This document shows positions 34,783 to 43,478 of a DNA stretch of 64,000 nucleotides, one piece after another. Every line of letters starts with the position of its first letter. Within the stretch, counting starts at the first letter, position 1. Below the pieces are notes generated by a model that worked only from the letters and a program-made list of their open reading frames with translations, had not been told where the DNA came from and made no database searches. The stretch lies in the NCBI RefSeq assembly GCF_002160765.1, contig NZ_NFLF01000002.1:1-64000 (forward strand), given 5' to 3'. The translations under genes were made by a program, and so were the position numbers. The stretch is from Lachnoclostridium sp. An138 (GTDB taxonomy: Bacteria > Bacillota > Clostridia > Lachnospirales > Lachnospiraceae).

Positions 34783-35733
34783 TCAGAAGTATACCAGCTC
34801 TTCCTCCGGCGCCGGCGCCGATTTCAGCGCCTTGGTATAGAGCACCGGGCCTTCCTCTCCGGAATATTCCTCTCTTTTCTGTACGGATACCTTTGCCGTC
34901 ACTGTCAGCCACTGGCCGTTCTTCAGCTTATCCACATTCTGGCTTCTGCAGAGGAACCCGAGGAAAACCGTATCGTCCGCGCAGCAGGTCATGGCCCGCC
35001 GTCCCGGCACAAAATAGCCCGGCGTGATGCCTCTGGGCTTCATGACCCGTGCCTTGAAGCGGATCGTCTTTCCGTCATAATGCTCCGGATGGTCCATGGC
35101 GTCCACGTACCAGATACCGTAATCTATATCTCCGATATCCACAATCTCCGCATTCAGGTCGAAGGGCAGCTCGTCCTCATATTCAAAGAGCTCGCCCCCC
35201 TCTTTTTCAAACTCCACCTGGGCTCTCGGATTGACTGCCCGGATATTGCGCTTGTAGGAGGCTGCCTTCGTACCCTCCACGCAGCGGTTGAAAATCACCA
35301 GGTCCGAATCCTGTACCATATCCATAAACAGGGACTTCATGTTCTGCATATACAGATCGAAGGTACCCGCGTCCACCAGCGTGATTCCCTGGGCCGGGAA
35401 CCATCCCTTTGGAAACTTCATGTCCCGGAACAGCTGCATTCCCCACATTCCATTGTACTCAATCATGACCTGGGTTGGCTTATATTTCTTCCTGCACTCC
35501 TCCAGAAATTCCGGATTGAACGCTTCCTTTCCTTCTACCTGCACCAGTTCTGTGTCATAAGATTCCAGCACATGCAGATCATATTCCTCTTCTCCTTCCT
35601 CACAGGCCAGCAGAAGAGTCTTTCCTCCATCTGAAAAATACGGGTCTGACAGCGTCTCCTGGATAAACGTCGTCTTGCCGCTCTCCAGGAAACCGTTCAC
35701 CAGATACACCGGTACTTTATTTCCCAAACTCAT
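34783..35733 (-). CDS. CobW-type GTPase fused to a DUF1980 (TIGR03943) C-terminal domain
   Basis: 316 residues. N-terminal G3E GTPase: Walker A NGFLESGKTTFI, Walker B VMIEYNGM, and base-recognition NRCV in place of NKxD. The CxCC metal motif of classical CobW proteins is absent. From about residue 195 the sequence changes to a domain like the C-terminal part of YcgQ/TIGR03943: DGKTIRFKARVM, AMTCCADDTVFLGFLC, QWLTVTAKV and the terminal PEEELVYF. That domain is usually in a membrane partner, so this fusion is notable. It lies 24 bp downstream of a His-rich CobW gene in the same operon. Confidence 0.8.
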   Translation of the reverse strand: MSLGNKVPVYLVNGFLESGKTTFIQETLSDPYFSDGGKTLLLACEEGEEEYDLHVLESYDTELVQVEGKEAFNPEFLEECRKKYKPTQVMIEYNGMWGMQLFRDMKFPKGWFPAQGITLVDAGTFDLYMQNMKSLFMDMVQDSDLVIFNRCVEGTKAASYKRNIRAVNPRAQVEFEKEGGELFEYEDELPFDLNAEIVDIGDIDYGIWYVDAMDHPEHYDGKTIRFKARVMKPRGITPGYFVPGRRAMTCCADDTVFLGFLCRSQNVDKLKNGQWLTVTAKVSVQKREEYSGEEGPVLYTKALKSAPAPEEELVYF

Positions 35734-35756
35734 GCTTTCATCTCCTATCCCTGCAG

Positions 35757-36884
35757 CTATACCTGAAACAGTTCCTTCAACGCGTCCTCATTAAGCTTGG
35801 AACCGATTACGCAGAGACGGCCTGTATATTCCGGACTTCCGCCCCGCACCTCGTATTCCTCCGGAACAAGGTCAAACTGCATCCAGCTTCCGTCCGTATT
35901 CTGAAGAATTCCCTTTGCACGCAGAATGATGCCGTATTCTGAGGAACCTTCCAGCTTCTCCAGCATCTGCTGCAGTTCCTCTGCTCCATAACGCCGCGGT
36001 GTCTCTACGCCCCAGCTTGTAAATACCTCGTCTGCGTGATGATGGCCTTCATGATCGTGGTGGTGATGGTGTCCCTCATGATCGTGGCAGCCGCAGGTAC
36101 ATCCCTCGCCGTGATCGTGCTCATGATCATGATCTTCATGGCTGTGGTGATGGTCATGGTCTTCATGATCATGATGGTGATGATGGTCGTGATCCTCATG
36201 GTCATGACCGCAGCCGCATTCGCCCTCATGGCCGTGTTCATGAGAATGTCCTCCCTCTTCATCCTGGTGGAAGCTGCTCATATCCAGCTCTGCATGATGC
36301 ATGGCATCCAGGATCTGCTTTCCATTCAGCTCATCCCAGGGCGTAGTAATCATCGTAGCCTTCGCGTTATGCTCCCGCAGAAGAGCTGCAGTCTCCTGAA
36401 GCTTCTCCTCCGTCATGCTCTGGGTACGGCTTAAGACGATAGTCCCCGCATGTTCTACCTGATTGTTGAAGAACTCGCCGAAATTCTTCATATACATTTT
36501 GCATTTCTTTCCATCTACCACAACGATGGCGCTGTCAATATGAACATCCATGGACCCTGCCACATTTTCCACTGCTTTTACCACATCGGAAAGCTTGCCC
36601 ACACCGGAGGGCTCGATCAGGATGCGGTCCGGAGCATAGGTATCCAGCACTTCCTTCAGGGCTGTTCCGAAATCTCCCACCAGGGAACAGCAGATACAGC
36701 CGGAATTCATCTCATTGACCTGGATGCCGGAATCCTTCAGGAATCCGCCGTCAATACCGATCTCACCGAATTCATTTTCAATCAGTACAATCTTCTCCCC
36801 CTGGAATGCCTCTTCCAGGAGTTTTTTAATCAACGTAGTCTTTCCGGCCCCCAAAAAGCCGGATATAATGGTAATCTCTGTCAT
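35757..36884 (-). CDS. CobW/ZNG1-family metal-chaperone GTPase with His-rich loop
   Basis: 375 residues. Walker A ISGFLGAGKTTLI, CxCC metal motif in NSGCICCSLVGDF, Walker B region ILIEPSGVGKL. Between about 205 and 285 is a segment dominated by His, Asp and Glu (repeats such as HEHGHEG, CGCGHDHEDHDHH) plus CTCGCHDH, a strong metal-binding reservoir for Zn, Ni or Co. The C-terminal CobW domain follows (ILRAKGILQN). It delivers metal to target enzymes on GTP hydrolysis. The promoter region carries a CIRCE-like operator. Start ATG with AGAAGGAAAAA upstream. Confidence 0.9.
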   Translation of the reverse strand: MTEITIISGFLGAGKTTLIKKLLEEAFQGEKIVLIENEFGEIGIDGGFLKDSGIQVNEMNSGCICCSLVGDFGTALKEVLDTYAPDRILIEPSGVGKLSDVVKAVENVAGSMDVHIDSAIVVVDGKKCKMYMKNFGEFFNNQVEHAGTIVLSRTQSMTEEKLQETAALLREHNAKATMITTPWDELNGKQILDAMHHAELDMSSFHQDEEGGHSHEHGHEGECGCGHDHEDHDHHHHHDHEDHDHHHSHEDHDHEHDHGEGCTCGCHDHEGHHHHHDHEGHHHADEVFTSWGVETPRRYGAEELQQMLEKLEGSSEYGIILRAKGILQNTDGSWMQFDLVPEEYEVRGGSPEYTGRLCVIGSKLNEDALKELFQV

Positions 36885-36942
36885 TATTTTTCCTTCTTTC
36901 TCACATGCAGAGGCTTCCGCCTCCCAAACATCAGGTTTTGTA

Positions 36943-36969
36943 TTAGCACTCTCTTCCGCGCACTGCTAA
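36943..36969 (-). promoter_or_regulatory. CIRCE-like (HrcA) operator
   Basis: TTAGCACTC-N9-CACTGCTAA on the plus strand, against the consensus TTAGCACTC-N9-GAGTGCTAA. One arm is perfect and the other has 7 of 9 matches. It begins directly at the -10 of the CobW promoter, the same place as in hrcA and groES promoters. Confidence 0.72.
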
Positions 36970-36996
36970 TTATAGCACGTTCTTATTGTTTGTCAA
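36969..36996 (-). promoter_or_regulatory. Sigma-A promoter of the CobW operon
   Basis: Minus strand TTGACA (36996-36991), 16-bp spacer, TATAAT (36974-36969). Start of transcription is expected inside the CIRCE-like element. Confidence 0.85.
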
Positions 36997-37009
36997 ATCC
37001 TGACCGTAT

Positions 37010-37053
37010 AAAAAGACCGCCTGTTTCCCGAAGGATACAGACAGTCCCTTTTT
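37010..37053 (-). terminator. Terminator downstream of rplT
   Basis: Arms AAAAAGACCGCCTGT and ACAGACAGTCCCTTTTT, with T runs on both strands, 10 nt after the rplT stop. Confidence 0.75.
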
Positions 37054-37062
37054 CATCATTTC

Positions 37063-37419
37063 TTATGCAATCTTGCTCTTGGCAACCTCTGCCAGAGTCG
37101 CAAATCCTGCCGGATCGTTTACTGCCATGTCAGCCAGCACCTTACGGTTCAGCTGAACCTCTGCCAGCTTCAGGCCATACATGAACTTGCTGTAGGACAG
37201 TCCATTCAGACGGGCCGCAGCGTTGATACGCGCGATCCAGAGCTGACGGAACTGACGCTTTCTCTCTTTTCTTCCTGCGTAGGAAGTCGCCAGCGCTCTC
37301 ATCACGGACTGCTTTGCCACACGATACTGCTTGCTTCTTGCTCCTCTATAGCCCTTTGCGAGCTTCAATACTCTGTTATGTCTCTTCTTAGCGCCTAAAC
37401 CGCCTTTAATTCTTGCCAT
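37063..37419 (-). CDS. rplT: 50S ribosomal protein L20
   Basis: 118 residues, the standard size, with the family N-terminus [23 protein letters not shown] shortened here to its core [11 protein letters not shown], and the rRNA-binding C-terminal part ([16 protein letters not shown]). It is an early-assembling 50S protein and, in Firmicutes, represses this operon by binding the infC leader. Last gene of infC-rpmI-rplT. Confidence 0.98.
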   Translation of the reverse strand: MARIKGGLGAKKRHNRVLKLAKGYRGARSKQYRVAKQSVMRALATSYAGRKERKRQFRQLWIARINAAARLNGLSYSKFMYGLKLAEVQLNRKVLADMAVNDPAGFATLAEVAKSKIA

Positions 37420-37477
37420 TTCTCTTTTCCTCCTTGAAATTTCCCGATTCTACGATATCTCTCTGGAACAGTGCAGC

Positions 37478-37675
37478 TTACAGATACGGAAGAATCTTCT
37501 TCATGCTCTTTACATTGGTAGCATCTGTGATCGTTGCTTTTCTGAGATTTCTCTTTCTCTTCTGAGATTTCTTGGTTAAGATATGGCTCTTATAAGCTTT
37601 CATTCTCTTGAGTTTGCCGGTTCCTGTCACTTTGAAACGCTTTGCAGCAGCTCTGCTTGTCTTAATTTTAGGCAT
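37478..37675 (-). CDS. rpmI: 50S ribosomal protein L35
   Basis: 65 residues, basic, with the family motifs [18 protein letters not shown] and [12 protein letters not shown]. It lies between infC and rplT as in nearly all bacteria. AGGAGGAG precedes the start. Confidence 0.98.
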   Translation of the reverse strand: MPKIKTSRAAAKRFKVTGTGKLKRMKAYKSHILTKKSQKRKRNLRKATITDATNVKSMKKILPYL

Positions 37676-37789
37676 TTTATATACTCCTCCTATTCTAGTC
37701 TGCCTGTAACCGTTCAGTACCGAATAGTTACATCTGCTTTTTCAATTTCTATTAAAATCAATTCCACATCCGTGGCTGATTCTCAAAAA

Positions 37790-38299
37790 CTACTGACGCT
37801 TCTCTGTAAGAAACATCATCATCTGCCGGCCTTCCAGCTTCGGAGCCTTCTCCACTACCGCAATATCTGACAGCTTCTCGGCAAACACGTCCAGAATCTG
37901 CTTCGTCTTCTGCACATGCGCCATCTCTCTTCCGCGGAAACGCAAGGTCACCTTGACCTTATCGCCTTTCTGAATGAACTTCCTGGCCGCGCTTACCTTC
38001 GTGTTCAGGTCATTCTCTTCGATATTCGGTGACAAACGAACTTCCTTAATCTCAATCGTTTTCTGCTTTTTGCGGGCTTCCTTCTCTTTTCTGGCCTGCT
38101 CATATTTGAACTTACCGTAGTCGATAATCTTGCAGACAGGCGGCTTCGCTGTCGGCGCAATCTTTACCAGATCAAGTTCTGCTTCCCGGGCAATCCGCAT
38201 CGCATCTTTGGCAGACATGATTCCAAGCTGCTCTCCATTCACCCCTATGAGGCGGACCTCCTTATCCCGGATCTGTTCGTTAATCATTAAATCGCTAAT
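37790..38299 (-). CDS. infC: Translation initiation factor IF-3 (AUU start)
   Basis: About 170 residues, both IF-3 domains (INEQIRDKEVRLIG, FKYEQARKEKEARKKQ linker, VKVTLRFRGREMAH). The likely start is ATT at 38297-38299, with AAGGAGGG 7 nt upstream, followed by S-D-L-M-I-N-E-Q. A TTG at 38332 would place the ribosome binding site inside the gene. An AUU start lets IF-3 limit its own synthesis, as known for infC. An attenuator hairpin lies just upstream. Confidence 0.95.
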   Translation of the reverse strand: MSDLMINEQIRDKEVRLIGVNGEQLGIMSAKDAMRIAREAELDLVKIAPTAKPPVCKIIDYGKFKYEQARKEKEARKKQKTIEIKEVRLSPNIEENDLNTKVSAARKFIQKGDKVKVTLRFRGREMAHVQKTKQILDVFAEKLSDIAVVEKAPKLEGRQMMMFLTEKRQ

Positions 38300-38330
38300 T
38301 GTAGTACCCTCCTTATATAAGAAAGAATCC

Positions 38331-38468
38331 AAAAAAAGTGGATAGTCAGACTATCCACTTGAAATATCATAACACAGGGTATATACTGACTATACCCGTC
38401 ATGCCATAATTATAAACCTGAGACGCCTGCTGCGCTGAGGTGAGAGTGGATACTCTGCTTGCTGTCAC
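38331..38468 (-). promoter_or_regulatory. L20-type leader / transcription attenuator of infC-rpmI-rplT
   Basis: The minus-strand leader ends in a perfect stem AAGTGGATAGTC/GACTATCCACTT followed by seven T, immediately before infC. An upstream segment carrying ATAGTCAG can pair with the terminator's 3' arm, and an upstream TATCCACT can pair with its 5' arm, giving alternative folds. This is the arrangement of the Firmicutes L20 leader, in which L20 binding promotes termination. Confidence 0.78.
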
Positions 38469-38474
38469 TGAGTT

Positions 38475-38503
38475 ATCATAGCATATCCGTATTCCAGTGT
38501 CAA
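38475..38503 (-). promoter_or_regulatory. Sigma-A promoter of infC operon
   Basis: Minus strand TTGACA (38503-38498), 17-bp spacer, TATGAT (38480-38475). Confidence 0.88.
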
Positions 38504-38557
38504 CCCATTTTTTATATCTTTCTGCCGCTTTTTTCATTACTTTTTTCATAACCTTTT

Positions 38558-41500
38558 TTATATCTTTCTGCGCCCCTGTCTATCCCTGCGCCGCAGCCGG
38601 GCGCGCAGAAGCAAAAGTCCTGCCGTTTCCAAAGACAGCAGTATTCCCGCCGTGGTGTAAAGAACGGGTTTATTCATGAAAAACTGAACCATCAGATTGG
38701 GAGTAATCAGCAGACGCAGGCTCTTTGTCCCGGCAGTGTTCCCGGCGGCGTCCCTGGCTGTCACCATAAGCTCCTGCCAGTAGTTTGCGCCTTGGATCTG
38801 CAGCACGATCCTGCCTTCGTTCTCCTTCAATTCCGAAGCGCTGTACACGGTCCTCTGTCCGTTCAGGAGCACGCTTACCTCCCGGAGCCGCAGGTTATCC
38901 TGGATATCCAGCGTCAGTTCTTTCGTTCCTTCCCGGTAGCGGCCGCCGTCTTCCGCTCCCGACACGAGAATCACAGGAGCCGTCTTATCCACAGCAAATT
39001 CCAGTTTTCTTCCCTTCGTACCCGTATCTGAGGCATTTTCCGCCCTGTCCTCTGAATAAATGGTGACAAGATATATTCCTTCTTCTTCAAAATTTTCTTT
39101 TCCTATCGTATAAACGTACTGTTTCCATCCGGAAGACTCTTCCTGTTCCTCTGCAATATAATCTTTTCCTTCTTCCATGGTCCGTACTTTTCCATTCCGG
39201 CTGCAGATGATTTCCCGGAATTCCAGCGTATCCACATTGGTCTCTGTAATCACAAGATCCTGCTCCTGATTTGTGTAATAACTGCCCTCCGGACCTGCCA
39301 GAGCCTCCGTCTTTTCGTCAAATGTATAGACCGAGCCGAACCGGTTGACAGAAAAGCAGATCTGAGCCTGGCTTTGGTTTCCGGCCAAATCCCGGACAGA
39401 TGCCTGAAGCGTATACAGATCATCCAGCTCCCGTACCTGCGGAAAGTCTTCCAGTTTCAGCGCCATACCGTTTTCCAGCTGCCTCCAGCTCCCTTTCCAT
39501 TCCATCTGCCCATTCCGGTATCCGCTCAGAAGGATTTCCGTTCCGTCCGGATCGTAATTGGCATCTGAATACCGAAGGGCCGGGCGTACCTCTCCGTTGT
39601 TGGCCGACTGATCTGCCACATCGGAGAACACAAGCTTTGGCGGTGTCTGATCAATGACAAAGAGTTCTGTCCTGTATTCAGCCATTTCATTTCCTGCCAG
39701 ATCCCATCCCCTGACCGCCAGCGTATAACTTCCATCCTGTGAAAAATTGATCTCAGCCGTATTGTGATCGCCTTCCCGTCTCCATTCGGAAATCGCCGGC
39801 AGGCTGTCTGCTTCTTCCTTGTCTGCTGTAACGATCACTTCTATCTGATCCTCCCGGAAATTATGCTCCAGGATATCTATGACCGCTCTGCGGCTGTCTG
39901 CATAATAGATTTCATTCCGGCTGTCCTCATTGTCCCAGGCCACACTCAGCTCCGGCGCTGTTCTGTCGATAGTAAATTCGTCTGTCTGTCCATAGACAGC
40001 CCGGTTCCCAGCCAGATCCTGGAAGGCCAGCGTAAATGTGTAATCTCCATCCTCCCGAAAGACAACCCTGCAGACATGGAGCGTATCGTCCCCGCTGCCG
40101 GAGGAGCTCCAGCCGCCGATCTCCGGAAATGCTCCATCTGTGCCGGTAATCTGAAAATCCACATCCCTTTCATCAAAGTTTCTCTCCCGAATCGTAACCA
40201 CAGCTGTACGCTCCTGATTGTAATACTTTCCCTGAACCGGCTCAGCCGGATCATACTCCACCATAATTTCCGGAGGCGTCACGTCAATGTGATAGCTCCG
40301 GGTCACAGAATCTGCGTAACCCGCGTTATCCGTATAGCCGGCGCTGACTTGGACTCCATTCTCATTATTGGCAGCAGCATCCAGCGTCAGTTCCTGTACA
40401 TATTCATAGATAAGCTTCCGCTCTGCTTTCCCGTCCAAGTCATTTCCCGCCTCTGCCGCGTAATCCCTGCTGCCTGAAAGGGTCGTCCCCCCAGTATACC
40501 ACACAGTCTGAAGTCCGGAAAAGGTATCCCGAAGCGTCAGCCGAACGGTCAGATCGGTATTGTAGTACGCTGTCCCGTCTACTATCCGGGACGGAGGGGT
40601 TACAGCCGCGAGCTCTGCGGTGCCTGCCGCCCGGTGAAGGCTCTCACTCTCTACCGCATAATTCCTTTCCCTGGCCATACAGTGGCCTGCCCAGTCGTAC
40701 ACCTCCGTTCTGACCAGCCCCCTAAAATCTTCCGCGCCGAGAGGCAGCTCCACCTGAAAAGAACCAGCGGCGGCAGGCTGAAAACTCTGTGTCCGCACCT
40801 CCTCCTGTCCATCTTCGCTTCGGATCACAAACCGAATTTCACGGATTCCTGCCGTTTCATCCTTTCCGGATGCCTTCACAGCCAGCTTTTCCCCGGAAAA
40901 AATCCACCCGGAAGGCAGGTAATTCACCAAAGTTCCGCCGGAATATTCCAGGCTCACAGCCTCCGGCGGCGTCCGATCTACGACCGGATTCTCCCTGTGT
41001 ACCACAGCGCCCGGCTCCTCCGGCCAGACCGCCTGATTTCCGGCCAAGTCAGATACCCCTATGGGGATGCTGTAGCAGGCCTCCGTATCAAGAGGAAGCT
41101 CTGCGCCCCAGACCCCGCGGCTGATTTCCCTGCCGGGAAGCTTCTCCAGATACGTGTTCAGCTCCGTCTGTTCCTTCCGGCTGGCTCCTCTGCTGTCCAC
41201 TGCTTCAAACCCAAGAAGTGTCTCTTTCAGCTCCTGTACCCGGAAATTTCTGTCCTCCACCTGCAGACAGAGAGCCGCTGTTCCATCAAAATACACTCTT
41301 CCCTGACTTCTTTCCACCGGTTCCGCCGAATAGCTGAAGGAAATAACCGGGGCTGTCCGATCCACAACCAGCAGCGGGCTTTCATAAATACCTTCTTCCA
41401 GCGTGCCCTGGAGCAGAGTTTCCTCCCCTGCCGGGTTCTCTGCAGCATTTCCGGCCGCATCCCGGCAGGAAATCCGTATCCGGTAGTCTCCTTCTTCCGA

Positions 41501-43138
41501 GATCCGGAAGCTTCCCGACCAGACCGAATCCTCAGTCCGGCTCCATTGTATTTTTGTCTCTGTCAGCTCCTCCGTATTTTGTTCCATCCGAATAAGCTCA
41601 CACCTGAAATTCTCCGGCGCCGCAGCATCTCCCTCTTCCGTCTCCGAAAATCCGGAAAACCTGTCCCGCACAGCGATTTTCACCGCAATATCCTCAGAAT
41701 AATAGGAAACACAGTCTGCGTCCTGTGCCTGGGTCGCTGGCCAGTCTTCTCCATTTTTAAGAATATTTACCGCTTCCGGAACACTGACGCAGAGCCGGGG
41801 CGGCGCATGATCAAGGGCAAACCGGCTGTCTGCAGGGGGCTCTTCCTTCATAAAATTTCCAGCCCTGTCCCGGCAGCTGAGACGAAGCTCATAAACGCCT
41901 TCCTTTCCCGCTTCTCCATCGTAACCGAATTGGGCTGTATGTATTCCATCCGCATGGGTCCACTGCAAGGCTTCACTGTCTCCCGTATATTCTGCGGCTA
42001 CCCGGTTCTCCGTCAGATTTACAACCTGAAGGCTTAGCAGACTGCTGTCCCACCCCTCCCTTTCTTCGATTGCAAATGTAAAAGCGATATCGTTCCCTTC
42101 CACATTTCTGTACAAGGGGATTCTGCCGTCCTCCCATTCTGCAGACCAGCTCCAGTCTCCCTGTGAGGAAAAGGATAAAAGCTCCGGTGCTTTGGAATCC
42201 ACCACAAAAATCCCTGTGATAAAACCTCCTTTCCCGGTGTCTGTCAGCTGTCCAAAGCTTCCTTCTTCCATTGAAAGCGGATTTCCCGCGGCATCACAGT
42301 ATGCCGCTTCTACCTGATACCGTATTCCGGTATTCTCTTCAGCAGGAAGTTCTACCCGTACGGAAATACTTCCGTCTTGAAACTCTCCCCATGTAATCCA
42401 GCCTTCCGTCTCCTCCCGGCTCAGAGGGCTTCCGTCTTTCAAAATTGTGATCTCCGGCGCCGTGATTTCTCCCGTTTCACTTCTCAGTTCTTCGTAAAAG
42501 GCTTCTGTAAAGGTCAGTGTGAGCCGGCACTCCTCCCGGGCGCTGTAGTGCTTTCCTTCCGCATCTTCCGAGGCCGAAGCCGTACAGACGGCACGGATAA
42601 CAGGGGCTGTTTTATCCTTCCGGAACCTTACTGTCACCTGGGGCTCTTCCTGCTGCGCGCCCTCTCCCAGATCTTCATCCTGATTGCCATTCTGATTGTC
42701 GCTCTGTTCCTCGTTCTGATTGTCCTCCCGCTCTTTAAGCCGGAACTGATAAGCCCCGTCATAACAGAAATCTGTCTCTGTAAAAGCATAGACCGGCAGC
42801 TCTGAAGAAGCCTGTTCCATAACCGCCCACTCTGTGTCCTCCTGTTTCCTGTACTGAACGGCAGGCAGGCTTTCCCCAGCCCACTCCTCCGGCAGCGTAA
42901 CGGTAAAAGTAGTGTCCCTGTTCACCCAGCCGTTTTCATTGGCCGTCTGATCCATACTGATATGTTCTTCCGATAAAGACAACTGTTCCTGCCCGCCGCT
43001 TTCCTCCACCATCGTTTCTTCCCCGGCAGACTGCGCCAGGATTTCCCGGTCCGTCCTTCCGCAAAGCAGCATCAGAAGGAGCAAAGCCGGAACCCAGCCG
43101 CTTTTTCTGCCCCTTATCCGGGATATTCCTCTTTTCAC
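38558..43138 (-). CDS. Giant membrane-anchored surface protein with about eleven Ig-like repeats
   Basis: 1526 residues. GTG start with AAGGAGG 9 nt upstream. An N-terminal signal segment (WVPALLLLMLLCG) exports the protein. Most of it is a row of beta-rich Ig-like units, each opening with a D-x-T-x-P motif (DRTAPVISF, DRTPPEAVS, DVTPPEIMV, DQTPPKLVF) and closing with D-x-A-G-N or a variant; I count eleven closings. A C-terminal helix (VLYTTAGILLSLETAGLLLL) and Arg-rich tail anchor it in the membrane; there is no LPxTG. It is last in an operon with a Ser/Thr kinase and a small membrane protein. Binding partner unknown; adhesion or wall sensing is inference. Confidence 0.8.
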   Translation of the reverse strand: MKRGISRIRGRKSGWVPALLLLMLLCGRTDREILAQSAGEETMVEESGGQEQLSLSEEHISMDQTANENGWVNRDTTFTVTLPEEWAGESLPAVQYRKQEDTEWAVMEQASSELPVYAFTETDFCYDGAYQFRLKEREDNQNEEQSDNQNGNQDEDLGEGAQQEEPQVTVRFRKDKTAPVIRAVCTASASEDAEGKHYSAREECRLTLTFTEAFYEELRSETGEITAPEITILKDGSPLSREETEGWITWGEFQDGSISVRVELPAEENTGIRYQVEAAYCDAAGNPLSMEEGSFGQLTDTGKGGFITGIFVVDSKAPELLSFSSQGDWSWSAEWEDGRIPLYRNVEGNDIAFTFAIEEREGWDSSLLSLQVVNLTENRVAAEYTGDSEALQWTHADGIHTAQFGYDGEAGKEGVYELRLSCRDRAGNFMKEEPPADSRFALDHAPPRLCVSVPEAVNILKNGEDWPATQAQDADCVSYYSEDIAVKIAVRDRFSGFSETEEGDAAAPENFRCELIRMEQNTEELTETKIQWSRTEDSVWSGSFRISEEGDYRIRISCRDAAGNAAENPAGEETLLQGTLEEGIYESPLLVVDRTAPVISFSYSAEPVERSQGRVYFDGTAALCLQVEDRNFRVQELKETLLGFEAVDSRGASRKEQTELNTYLEKLPGREISRGVWGAELPLDTEACYSIPIGVSDLAGNQAVWPEEPGAVVHRENPVVDRTPPEAVSLEYSGGTLVNYLPSGWIFSGEKLAVKASGKDETAGIREIRFVIRSEDGQEEVRTQSFQPAAAGSFQVELPLGAEDFRGLVRTEVYDWAGHCMARERNYAVESESLHRAAGTAELAAVTPPSRIVDGTAYYNTDLTVRLTLRDTFSGLQTVWYTGGTTLSGSRDYAAEAGNDLDGKAERKLIYEYVQELTLDAAANNENGVQVSAGYTDNAGYADSVTRSYHIDVTPPEIMVEYDPAEPVQGKYYNQERTAVVTIRERNFDERDVDFQITGTDGAFPEIGGWSSSGSGDDTLHVCRVVFREDGDYTFTLAFQDLAGNRAVYGQTDEFTIDRTAPELSVAWDNEDSRNEIYYADSRRAVIDILEHNFREDQIEVIVTADKEEADSLPAISEWRREGDHNTAEINFSQDGSYTLAVRGWDLAGNEMAEYRTELFVIDQTPPKLVFSDVADQSANNGEVRPALRYSDANYDPDGTEILLSGYRNGQMEWKGSWRQLENGMALKLEDFPQVRELDDLYTLQASVRDLAGNQSQAQICFSVNRFGSVYTFDEKTEALAGPEGSYYTNQEQDLVITETNVDTLEFREIICSRNGKVRTMEEGKDYIAEEQEESSGWKQYVYTIGKENFEEEGIYLVTIYSEDRAENASDTGTKGRKLEFAVDKTAPVILVSGAEDGGRYREGTKELTLDIQDNLRLREVSVLLNGQRTVYSASELKENEGRIVLQIQGANYWQELMVTARDAAGNTAGTKSLRLLITPNLMVQFFMNKPVLYTTAGILLSLETAGLLLLRARLRRRDRQGRRKI

Positions 43139-43162
43139 CTTCTCATTCCTCCTTTTTTCTAA

Positions 43163-43462
43163 TCATCCGCAGTCCTTCGTCTCCTTTCCCCAATCCGCCA
43201 GCAGCTCAGTGGCTTCTTCCGGTCCGCTTCCCCCTTCCAGGTCTTCCTCTTCTTTCGGACTATTCTCCTCTTTCCTGTGATTCTCCTCTTCCAGCCTGCG
43301 GATCTCTCTCCTGGCACGACGTCCTGCCAGAAATTCTGCGGCCTCCCGGATATCCAGGCGGATAAACAGATACAAGGCGGTCCCGCTGCAGAGCAGTGTC
43401 CCTCCCAGACATAGCAGATACAGACTGCGATACAGGCTGATTTTCGACATCATTTCTTCCAC
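43163..43462 (-). CDS. Small single-pass membrane protein with acidic coiled tail
   Basis: 99 residues. GTG start with GGAG about 10 nt upstream; in-frame ATGs at codons 4 and 5 are alternatives. One hydrophobic helix (LYLLCLGGTLLCSGTALYLF) is followed by a basic patch (GRRARREIRRLEE) and a Glu/Lys-rich cytoplasmic tail. I recognise no domain. It is squeezed between the kinase (16 bp) and the Ig-repeat gene (24 bp), so it may link the two or be a kinase substrate. Confidence 0.65.
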   Translation of the reverse strand: MEEMMSKISLYRSLYLLCLGGTLLCSGTALYLFIRLDIREAAEFLAGRRARREIRRLEEENHRKEENSPKEEEDLEGGSGPEEATELLADWGKETKDCG

Positions 43463-43478
43463 TTATGATTTTCTCCAT

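Noticed and set aside
36036-36434. Hydrophobic plus-strand frame (Met/Val/Ile-rich) opposite the His-rich CobW segment
   Set aside because: CAT/GAT His/Asp codons read backwards give ATG/ATC Met/Ile, which mimics a membrane protein.
36943-36969. Zur-type zinc operator
   Set aside because: The sequence lacks the Zur palindrome and matches CIRCE arm and spacing instead.
40634-42037. Plus-strand open frame of 467 codons opposite the Ig-repeat gene
   Set aside because: Antisense of repeat-rich coding sequence without a ribosome binding site.
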